Assembly: GCF_030246925.1 (NCBI RefSeq)
Contig: NZ_CP126740.1
Coordinates: forward strand, 868,001-932,000
Direction: 5' to 3'
Length of the DNA stretch: 64,000 nt
DNA from: Microbacterium sp. zg-Y625
GTDB taxonomy: Bacteria > Actinomycetota > Actinomycetes > Actinomycetales > Microbacteriaceae
Below, one piece after another: positions 20,546 to 27,960 of the stretch (the stretch's first letter is position 1; each line of letters starts with the position of its first letter). The position numbers and the translations under genes were made by a program. A model generated the notes under the pieces. The model saw nothing but the letters and a program-made list of their open reading frames with translations, searched no databases and was not told the origin of the DNA.

Positions 20546-20592
20546 ACGCACGAATGCACCGAATGAGCCTGCTCTTCGGTGCATTCGTGCGT
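20546..20592 (+). terminator. 18-bp perfect hairpin ending the ATP synthase operon
   Basis: The arms ACGCACGAATGCACCGAA (20546-20563) and TTCGGTGCATTCGTGCGT (20575-20592) are perfectly complementary, and the loop itself contains GAGC-ct-GCTC. No U tract follows. The length and perfection exceed an ordinary terminator. Confidence 0.75.
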
Positions 20593-20615
20593 CTCGGGGA
20601 TGCTTCGGGGGCGAG

Positions 20616-21371
20616 ATGCTGATCCTGCTGCCACCCTCCGAGACGAAGCGCTCCGGCGGTGAGGGGCCGCCGCTGGATGCCGCCACGCTCGCGCTGCCGC
20701 AGCTCGGGCCGCAGCGCACCGCCGTGATCGACGCGCTCGTGGCGCTGTCAGCCGACGAGCAGGCCGCCATGAAAGCGCTGAAGCTCAGCGAGCGTCAGCG
20801 CGGCGAGGTCGCCGTGAACGCGGCGCTGCGGACGGCTCCGACGATGCCGGCGGTCGACCGCTACACCGGGGTGCTCTTCGACGCGCTCGACGCGGCATCG
20901 CTCGACGCCGCCGCCCGAGGCTGGCTCGGCGCCCACGTGATGATCCACTCGGCGCCGTTCGGACCGGTGTCCGCTCTCGATGCGATCCCGGCCTACCGTC
21001 TGGCCGCCGGTGCGCGGCTGCCGGGGCTTGCGCCGCTGCGGCGGATCTGGGCGGAGCCCGTGGCCACGGCGATCGCCGCGGAAGCCCCGGCCTTCGTGCT
21101 GGATCTGCGCTCCGAGGCGTACGTCGCGCTCGGACCCCTGCCACCCGGCGTCGACAGCGCCTACGTGCGGGTGGTCTCCGCAGGGCCCGACGGTACGGTG
21201 CGGGCGCTCAACCACTTCAACAAGCGTGCCAAGGGTGAGCTGGTGCGGCTGCTCGCCACCGATCGTCCCGTCATCCCGTCCGCGGGGGCGCTGCGGGAGT
21301 GGGCCGACAGCGCGGGTCTGCAGCTGCGCCCCGGAGCGCCCGGTGAGATGGAGCTTGTCGCTAGCATGTGA
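20616..21371 (+). CDS. yaaA: YaaA/DUF328 family peroxide-stress protein
   Basis: 251 residues from ATG 20616 (GGGGGCGAG just upstream). MLILLPPSETKR and LNHFNKRAKGELVR are hallmark YaaA motifs. In E. coli YaaA limits free iron and oxidative DNA damage during peroxide stress; family members bind DNA. It starts 24 bases after the atp terminator and probably has its own transcription start, though I see no clear -10 box. Confidence 0.9.
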   Translation: MLILLPPSETKRSGGEGPPLDAATLALPQLGPQRTAVIDALVALSADEQAAMKALKLSERQRGEVAVNAALRTAPTMPAVDRYTGVLFDALDAASLDAAARGWLGAHVMIHSAPFGPVSALDAIPAYRLAAGARLPGLAPLRRIWAEPVATAIAAEAPAFVLDLRSEAYVALGPLPPGVDSAYVRVVSAGPDGTVRALNHFNKRAKGELVRLLATDRPVIPSAGALREWADSAGLQLRPGAPGEMELVASM

Positions 21372-21436
21372 CTGCGGGGCGTGAGCTCCGTACGAGCTGC
21401 GCCCACCACCATCGTCCGACTGCGGAGGTCGACACC

Positions 21437-22177
21437 ATGAGTCCCTACGACACCGACAGCGCCGCCGTCGCGGTGCTCGCGCTGATCGGCATCGGCATCG
21501 GCCTGCTCGTCGCCGCCGGCGCCTACGTGCTGACATCGCTGTTCATGATGAAGCTGTTCGACAAGGCGGGCGTGCAGGGCCGCTGGCGCGCGTGGGTTCC
21601 CATCTACAACACGATGGTCTTCGCGAAGCTCGGCGATCTGAACCCCTGGTGGCTGCTCATCGCGTGGGGTGCGGGGATCATCCTCGCGCCGGTGGGCGTC
21701 GGGTCTCTCTTCTTCCTCGCCGCCAGCGTCTACACGGTGCTCGCCGCCTACCGGGTCGGCGTGAAGCTGCAGAAGGAGCCCGTCTGGGTGGTGCTGTACA
21801 TCTTCCTCTCGGTCGTGTGGCTCGGCATCCTCGCGTTCGACCGGTCACGGTGGAACCTCGCCCTGCCGCCGGCTCCCTGGGCGAACTCGTTCCTGCGCGA
21901 CACGACCCGGTGGACGGGCATCCCGGTGCAGGCTCCGGCGCCGCAGTATGTCGCTCCCGGCTACGCCGCCTATCCGCCGCCCCCCACCGCCGCCGGCTAT
22001 CAGCCCGCCGGCTACCAGCCGCCGGTGCCGCCCGCGGGCTACCAGCCGCCGTCGCCGCCCGCCGGCTACCAGCCGCCCGCGGCGACTCAGCCGCCGCCGT
22101 ACGAGCCGCCGCAGCCGCCGACGGCTCCGCCCGACACCGAGCCGCCCGCGGCGCCCGAGCCGCCCCGGCAGCCGTGA
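21437..22177 (+). CDS. DUF5684-like membrane protein with proline-rich repeat tail
   Basis: 246 residues. The N-terminal half has about four helices and the motif FDKAGVQGRWRAWVPIYN, which matches the DUF5684 signal-peptidase-like membrane family. Residues about 165-246 are a Pro/Tyr/Gln tail with imperfect GYQPP/PPAGYQPP repeats, probably cytoplasmic and disordered. ATG 21437 has GGAGG eight bases upstream and is preferred to the in-frame GTG 21368. The stop overlaps the next gene (GTGA). Function unknown. Confidence 0.8.
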   Translation: MSPYDTDSAAVAVLALIGIGIGLLVAAGAYVLTSLFMMKLFDKAGVQGRWRAWVPIYNTMVFAKLGDLNPWWLLIAWGAGIILAPVGVGSLFFLAASVYTVLAAYRVGVKLQKEPVWVVLYIFLSVVWLGILAFDRSRWNLALPPAPWANSFLRDTTRWTGIPVQAPAPQYVAPGYAAYPPPPTAAGYQPAGYQPPVPPAGYQPPSPPAGYQPPAATQPPPYEPPQPPTAPPDTEPPAAPEPPRQP

Positions 22178-23160
22178 CGGCGCCGGCGCTGCGCCGCGTC
22201 GGCTCGTCCGGCCTGGTCGTCTCCGCTGCCGGCCTCGGCTGCAACAACTTCGGTCGCGCCGGCACCGCCACCGAGACCCTCGAAGGCACCCGCGCGGTGA
22301 TCGATGCCGCCATCGACGCGGGGGTCACCTTCTTCGACACAGCAGACATGTACGGCAGGGAGCCGGGCCTGTCCGAGACGCTGATGGGGCAGGCACTGGG
22401 CTCGCGGCGCGAGCAGGTGGTGCTGGCGACCAAGTTCGGGCACTCCGGCGCGGCGATGCCGGGGCTCCCCACCGAGGCCAAGGGATCGCGCGCCTACATC
22501 CGCCGGGCGGTCGAGGGGTCGCTCCGGCGCCTGCGCACCGACTGGATCGACCTGTACCAGCTGCACACCCCCGACCCCGGAACGCCGATCGAAGAGACGC
22601 TCGACGCCCTGGGCGACCTCGTGCGCGAGGGCAAGGTCCGCTACATCGGCCATTCGAACCTCGCCGGATGGCAGATCGCCGAGGCCGCTCTCGTGGCCGG
22701 CGCCCGACACGACGTGCCGTTCGTCTCCGCGCAGAACCACTACAGCCTGCTGGCCCGGGCCGCCGAGCGCGAGGTGATCCCGGCGGCGGAGCGCTTCGGG
22801 CTGGGGTTCCTGCCCTACTTCCCGTTGCACAACGGCCTGCTCACGGGCAAGTTCCGCCGCGACGAGGCCCCCGCCGACAGTCGCATCATGCGCCAGCGCC
22901 GCCACGTCTACGAAGACGCGCCGTGGGATGCGCTGGACGCCTATCGCGCCTTCTGCGACGAGCGCGGGATCACCATGCTCGAGGCGACCTACGGCTGGCT
23001 GCTGTCGCGTCCAGGCCTGTCCAGCGTCATCGCCGGGGCAACCCGCCCCGAGCAGGTGCGGGCCAACGCCGCAGCTTCAGCATGGGTGCCGCTCGCCGAG
23101 GACCTCGAGGCCATCGACGCGCTGTTCCCGCTGGTGGAGGACCCGGCCGCGCGCGTCTGA
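22174..23160 (+). CDS. Aldo/keto reductase
   Basis: NADPH-dependent oxidoreductase of the TIM-barrel family. 328 residues from GTG 22174, overlapping the upstream stop. The catalytic tetrad region is visible: FFDTADMYGREPG (Asp, Tyr), VVLATKFGHSG (Lys) and DLYQLHTPDP (His). SSVIAGATRPEQVRANA is the cofactor-binding segment. It resembles the YajO/general stress 69 group; the substrate cannot be read from sequence. Confidence 0.9.
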   Translation: MTAPALRRVGSSGLVVSAAGLGCNNFGRAGTATETLEGTRAVIDAAIDAGVTFFDTADMYGREPGLSETLMGQALGSRREQVVLATKFGHSGAAMPGLPTEAKGSRAYIRRAVEGSLRRLRTDWIDLYQLHTPDPGTPIEETLDALGDLVREGKVRYIGHSNLAGWQIAEAALVAGARHDVPFVSAQNHYSLLARAAEREVIPAAERFGLGFLPYFPLHNGLLTGKFRRDEAPADSRIMRQRRHVYEDAPWDALDAYRAFCDERGITMLEATYGWLLSRPGLSSVIAGATRPEQVRANAAASAWVPLAEDLEAIDALFPLVEDPAARV

Positions 23161-23260
23161 GCCCGGTTCGCCCAGGGCGCACGGCCGCGTCTGGCACCGG
23201 GGCGGGGTGCAGGCGTAGCGTCGAGGTCGGTGCGCCACGCCCGGCGCTGGAGGGGGGACC

Positions 23261-24994
23261 GTGCTCGGCAAGCTTCTGGCCCGGTACACGCGACCCATGT
23301 GGCCGCTCGTCGTGGCGGTCGTGGTGTTCCAGCTCGCGCAGTCGGTGGCATCCCTGCTGTTGCCGACCCTCAACGCGGACATCATCGACGAGGGCGTGGT
23401 CACCGGCGACATCGAGGTGATCTGGTCCACGGGCGGCGTCATGCTGATCGTCAGCGCCGTGCAGATCGTCTGCGCCATCATCGCCGTCTGGTTCGGCTCG
23501 CGCCTGGCGACCTCCGTCGGACGCGATCTGCGTGCCGACCTCTTCCACCGGGTGGTCGCGTTCTCGCAGCGCGAGGTCGGCCAGTTCGGCGCGCCCTCGC
23601 TCATCACCCGCAACACCAACGACGTGCAGCAGGTGCAGATGCTGGTGCAGGTCTCGGCGACCCTCATGATCTCGGCTCCCATGCTCGCCATCGGCGGCAT
23701 CATCATGGCCGTCCGGCAGGATGCCGGGCTGTCGTGGCTCATGGCCGTCTCGGTGCCGGCGCTCCTCATCATCGTCGGGCTGATCGTCGTGCGGATGGTG
23801 CCCGCGTTCACGCTCATGCAGCGGCGCATCGATCGCGTGAACCAGATCCTGCGCGAGCAGCTCACCGGCATCCGTGTCATCCGGGCCTTCGTGCGCGAGC
23901 GCGAGGAGCGCGCGCGCTTCTCCGGTGCCAGTGAAGACGTCATGGCGACGGCGCTGCGGGCCGGAAACCTCATGGCGCTGATGTTCCCCGCCGTCATGCT
24001 CGTGATGAACCTCTCGAGCGTCGCGGTGATCTGGTTCGGTGCGTGGGAGGTGCAGGAGGCCGGTGTCGAGATCGGCACCCTGTTCGCGTTCCTCAACTAC
24101 ATGATGCAGATCCTGATGGGCGTCATGATGGCGACCTTCATGTTCGTGATGATCCCGCGGGCGGCGGTCTGCGCCACGCGCATCGGCGAGGTGCTCGAGA
24201 CCGGGCCGTCGGTGGCTGCGCCCGCAGCGCCCGTGGTGCCGCTGGGGCCCGAGGGGCGGATCGAGTTCGACCACGTCGGCTTCGCCTACCCGGGGGCCGA
24301 GGAGCCGGTGCTGCACGACGTGACCTTCACGGTTGCGCCGGGGACGACGACCGCCGTCATCGGCTCCACGGGATCCGGCAAGACCACGCTCGTGGGGCTC
24401 GTCCCGCGCCTGTTCGACGTCACCGCCGGCACCGTTCGGGTCGACGGCGTGGACGTGCGCGACATCGACCCCGACGACCTGTGGCGGCGCATCGGCCTGG
24501 TGCCGCAGCGGGCATTCCTCTTCTCGGGCACGGTCGCGTCGAACCTCCGCTACGGCAACGGCGAGGCCAGCGATCTCGAGCTCTGGGAAGCACTGGACAC
24601 CGCGCAGGCCCGCGACTTCGTCGAGGCCATGCCCGGGCAGCTCGAGGCGCCGATCGCGCAGGGCGGCACGAACGTGTCGGGCGGTCAGCGCCAGCGGCTG
24701 GCGATCGCGCGGGCGCTGGTGAAGAACCCCGGCATCCAGATCTTCGACGATTCGTTCTCCGCTCTGGACCTGCAGACCGACGCGGCCCTGCGCCGAGCGC
24801 TGGACACCCGGCTGCCCGGGACGACGCGGCTCGTCGTCGCTCAGCGGGTGTCGACGATCCAGGGAGCGGACCAGATCATCGTGCTCGAGCACGGCCGCAT
24901 CGTCGGCATGGGGCGCCATGACGAGCTGCGCAGGACCTGTCAGACGTATCGGGAGATCGTCGAATCTCAGCTGGCGGCGGAGGCCACAGCATGA
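23261..24994 (+). CDS. ABC exporter half-transporter, subunit with degenerate catalytic site
   Basis: 577 residues: six-helix exporter domain (about 15-300) then an ATPase domain. Walker A GSTGSGKTT (K374) and signature NVSGGQRQRL are intact, but Walker B reads IQIFDDSFSALD, with D497 where the catalytic Glu should be. This is the mark of the degenerate subunit in heterodimeric exporters such as TM287/288 or BmrCD. GTG 23261 has a GGAGGGGGGACC ribosome site; TAGCGT at 23216-23221 is a likely -10 box. The partner starts within its stop codon (ATGA). Substrate unknown; multidrug or lipid export is likely. Confidence 0.93.
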   Translation: MLGKLLARYTRPMWPLVVAVVVFQLAQSVASLLLPTLNADIIDEGVVTGDIEVIWSTGGVMLIVSAVQIVCAIIAVWFGSRLATSVGRDLRADLFHRVVAFSQREVGQFGAPSLITRNTNDVQQVQMLVQVSATLMISAPMLAIGGIIMAVRQDAGLSWLMAVSVPALLIIVGLIVVRMVPAFTLMQRRIDRVNQILREQLTGIRVIRAFVREREERARFSGASEDVMATALRAGNLMALMFPAVMLVMNLSSVAVIWFGAWEVQEAGVEIGTLFAFLNYMMQILMGVMMATFMFVMIPRAAVCATRIGEVLETGPSVAAPAAPVVPLGPEGRIEFDHVGFAYPGAEEPVLHDVTFTVAPGTTTAVIGSTGSGKTTLVGLVPRLFDVTAGTVRVDGVDVRDIDPDDLWRRIGLVPQRAFLFSGTVASNLRYGNGEASDLELWEALDTAQARDFVEAMPGQLEAPIAQGGTNVSGGQRQRLAIARALVKNPGIQIFDDSFSALDLQTDAALRRALDTRLPGTTRLVVAQRVSTIQGADQIIVLEHGRIVGMGRHDELRRTCQTYREIVESQLAAEATA

Positions 24995-26946
24995 GCGGCC
25001 CGGGCCCGCGCGGACACGGCGCGGTCGGCGCTCCCGTGCAGAAGGCACAGAATTTCGGGCCGAGCGCCCGGCGCCTGGCATCCATGCTGCGTGTGGACAT
25101 GCCGCAGCTGATCACCGTGCTGGTGCTGGGCGTGCTCAGCGTGGGGCTGACCGTCACGGGCCCGAAGATCCTCGGCGAGGGCACGAACGTCGTGTTCGCC
25201 GGGTTCATCTCCCTGCAGGCGCCCTCCGGGGTCACGAAAGACCAGGTGGTCGAGGGTCTCCGCGCCCAGGGCGAGCAGCAGCAGGCCGACATGCTCTCGG
25301 CCATGGACTTCGTCCCCGGCGCCGGCATCGACTTCGAGCGGCTGCGGTGGATCCTCATGGCGGTGCTCGCCATCTATCTGCTGGCGGGCGTCTTCGGCTG
25401 GCTGCAGGCCCGCATCCTCAACGGGGTGGTGCAGCGCTCGATGCACCGGCTGCGGATGCAGGTGGAGGAGAAGGTGCACCGCCTGCCGCTGTCGTACTTC
25501 GACCGCGTACAGCGCGGCGAGCTGCTGAGCCGCGTCACCAATGACGTCGACAACATCGGCCAGACCCTCCAGCAGACGCTGTCCCAGGTGGTCGTATCGC
25601 TGCTGACGGTCATCGGCGTGCTCGTCATGATGTTCGTCATCTCGCCGCTGCTGGCCGTCATCGCGCTGGTGACGATCCCGCTGACCGTCGTCGTGACGCT
25701 CCTCATCGCGCGCCGGTCGCAGAAGCTCTTCGTCGCCCAGTGGAAGGCGACCGGCGTGCTCAACGCCCGCGTCGAGGAGACCTTCTCGGGTCACGCGATC
25801 GTCAAGGTCTTCGGGCACCAGCGCGAGGTCGAGGCGGACTTCCGCCGCGAGAACGACGAGGTGTACCGGGCGACGTTCGGCGCCCAGTTCCTCTCCGGCG
25901 TCATCATGCCCGCGATGATGTTCATCGGGAACCTCGTCTACGTCGCCATCGCCGTCGTCGGCGGGCTGCAGGTCGCAGGTGGACGCATGTCGATCGGCGA
26001 CGTGCAGGCGTTCATCCAGTACTCGCGGCAGTTCACCCAGCCGCTGAGCCAGCTGGGCTCGATGGCGAACCTGCTGCAGTCCGGCGTCGCCAGTGCCGAG
26101 CGGGTGTTCGAACTGCTCGACGAGGAGGAGCAGACACCCGACCCCGACCCGGCCCTCACCGTGCACGAGGATGCCAGCGACCTGGACTTCGAGGAGGTCT
26201 CCTTCCGGTACTCGCCGGACAAGCCGCTCATCGATGGGCTCGATCTCACCGCACGCCCGGGCAGCACGGTCGCCATCGTCGGTCCCACCGGGGCAGGCAA
26301 GACGACGCTCGTGAACCTCATCATGCGGTTCTACGACATCGACGCCGGGCGCATCACCCTGGACGGCCTCGATATCCGGAAGATGACCCGCGACGACCTG
26401 CGCTCGCGCACCGGCATGGTGCTGCAGGACACGTGGCTTTTCTCCGGCACGATCCGCGAGAACATCCTCTACGGGCGTCCGGATGCCACGGAGCAGGAGA
26501 TGGTCGATGCCGCCTCGGCGGCGTACGTCGACCGCTTCGTGCACGCGCTTCCCGACGGGTACGACACGGTGCTCGACGATGAGGGTTCGAACCTCAGTGT
26601 GGGGGAGCGCCAGCTGGTGACGATCGCGCGGGCGTTCCTCTCCGACCCGCGGCTGCTGATCCTCGATGAGGCCACCTCGTCGGTGGACACCCGCACCGAG
26701 CTGCTCATCCAGCGCGCCATGTCGCGACTGCGCCAGGACCGCACCTCGTTCGTCATCGCGCACCGGCTCTCCACCATCCGCGATGCCGACCTGATCCTGG
26801 TGATGGAGCACGGCTCCATCGTGGAGCAGGGCACGCACGACGACCTGCTGGCGGCGAAAGGGGCGTACTGGCGGCTGTACAACGCGCAGTTCCAGGCGGC
26901 GGTCGATCCCGGGTCGACCGAAAGCGATGCCGCAACCGTCCACTAG
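24991..26946 (+). CDS. ABC exporter half-transporter, catalytically competent subunit
   Basis: 651 residues. Exporter domain with an extra loop of about 60 residues between helices 1 and 2 (NVVFAGFISLQAPSG to DFVPGAGIDF), common in actinobacterial homologues. Walker A GPTGAGKTT (K437) and Walker B LLILDEATSSVD with catalytic E560 are canonical, while the signature is LSVGE instead of LSGGQ. Paired with the upstream subunit this predicts one full and one degenerate ATP site. Translationally coupled by a 4-base overlap. Confidence 0.94.
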   Translation: MSGPGPRGHGAVGAPVQKAQNFGPSARRLASMLRVDMPQLITVLVLGVLSVGLTVTGPKILGEGTNVVFAGFISLQAPSGVTKDQVVEGLRAQGEQQQADMLSAMDFVPGAGIDFERLRWILMAVLAIYLLAGVFGWLQARILNGVVQRSMHRLRMQVEEKVHRLPLSYFDRVQRGELLSRVTNDVDNIGQTLQQTLSQVVVSLLTVIGVLVMMFVISPLLAVIALVTIPLTVVVTLLIARRSQKLFVAQWKATGVLNARVEETFSGHAIVKVFGHQREVEADFRRENDEVYRATFGAQFLSGVIMPAMMFIGNLVYVAIAVVGGLQVAGGRMSIGDVQAFIQYSRQFTQPLSQLGSMANLLQSGVASAERVFELLDEEEQTPDPDPALTVHEDASDLDFEEVSFRYSPDKPLIDGLDLTARPGSTVAIVGPTGAGKTTLVNLIMRFYDIDAGRITLDGLDIRKMTRDDLRSRTGMVLQDTWLFSGTIRENILYGRPDATEQEMVDAASAAYVDRFVHALPDGYDTVLDDEGSNLSVGERQLVTIARAFLSDPRLLILDEATSSVDTRTELLIQRAMSRLRQDRTSFVIAHRLSTIRDADLILVMEHGSIVEQGTHDDLLAAKGAYWRLYNAQFQAAVDPGSTESDAATVH

Positions 26947-26949
26947 GAT
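26944..26949 (+). promoter_or_regulatory. -10 box for the PP2C phosphatase gene
   Basis: TAGGAT, overlapping the end of the ABC gene stop region. RNA would start near 26956, giving a leader of about 48 nt before GTG 27004, and making the GTG at 26950 an unlikely start. Confidence 0.45.
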
Positions 26950-27003
26950 GTGAAAACGCGTTCCGCAGCGGAGCGCATCACGTCGACAGGGAAGGGCGAG
27001 AGC

Positions 27004-27915
27004 GTGCCCGAGGCCACCACCCAGACACGCGTCGTCACGTTGCCCGACGGAGAGCTGTCCCTTTCGTGGGCCGCAGCCACCGATGTGGGCCGCCGCCGCG
27101 AGGTCAACCAGGACGCTGTTCTGGCCGAGTACCCCCTGTTCATCGTCGCGGACGGCATGGGCGGTCACATCGGCGGAGAGATCGCCAGCGCCAGCACCGT
27201 CGAGCGGCTCAAGGCCGTGGCCGGCAAGGATGCGGTCAGCCCCAAAGCCATCGAGAAGGCCCTCGCCCGCGCCGTCGAGGACATCGGCCGCCACGCCGGC
27301 ACGACGGATGACGGCACCGGCACGACCGTGACGGGGGTGTATCTCGACGCCGCGCTTGACGAGCCGACCTGGGTGACGCTCAACATCGGCGATTCGCGCG
27401 TGTACCTGATGCGCGACGACAGCCTGATGCAGATCACGACGGACCACTCCGTGGTGCAGGAGCTCATCGCGTCGGGGCGCCTCAGCCCGGAAGAGGCCGA
27501 GAACCACCCGTACGGCAACGTGATCACCCGCGCGGTGGGTCCCACCGAGAGTGTCACGCCGGACTACGTGCGCCTCGACATCGTCGACGGCGACCGGTTC
27601 GTCATCTGCAGCGACGGTCTCACGAAGGAACTCACCGACTACGGCATCCTGCACTTCCTGCTCGAGCACGCGGACCCGGGAGAGGCAGTCGACTCGATGC
27701 TGAAGGCGGCGATCGAGAACGGCGGGCGGGACAACATCTCCGTCATCGTGCTGAACGCTCGCCTGTCCGGCGGCGCCGGCATCGACGACGACACCGCCGA
27801 GCGCCCCCAGGTGGCGGCGCAGACGACCCCCGTGCAGCGCCCGGACATGTCCGCTGCGAACGGCGTGGATACCGCAACGGCGAGCGACGCCGGCTCCTCC
27901 ACAAGCGCGGACTGA
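27004..27915 (+). CDS. PP2C-family serine/threonine protein phosphatase
   Basis: 303 residues from GTG 27004 (AGGGAAGGG upstream). The metal-binding motifs are in order: EVNQDAVLAE, FIVADGMGGHIGGE, DGTGTTVTGVYL, LNIGDSRVYLM, DRFVICSDGLTKEL and GGRDNISVIVL. It is a soluble catalytic domain with a disordered acidic tail of about 50 residues. Such PstP-like enzymes oppose Hanks-type kinases, but no kinase or FHA gene is in view. It precedes an EccC-like ATPase by 45 bases on the same strand, so the two may form an operon. Confidence 0.92.
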   Translation: MPEATTQTRVVTLPDGELSLSWAAATDVGRRREVNQDAVLAEYPLFIVADGMGGHIGGEIASASTVERLKAVAGKDAVSPKAIEKALARAVEDIGRHAGTTDDGTGTTVTGVYLDAALDEPTWVTLNIGDSRVYLMRDDSLMQITTDHSVVQELIASGRLSPEEAENHPYGNVITRAVGPTESVTPDYVRLDIVDGDRFVICSDGLTKELTDYGILHFLLEHADPGEAVDSMLKAAIENGGRDNISVIVLNARLSGGAGIDDDTAERPQVAAQTTPVQRPDMSAANGVDTATASDAGSSTSAD

Positions 27916-27960
27916 CGCGGGACCTCCTCGCGAGAGGGCTGCCCGCCGCCGCCGTCGAGC

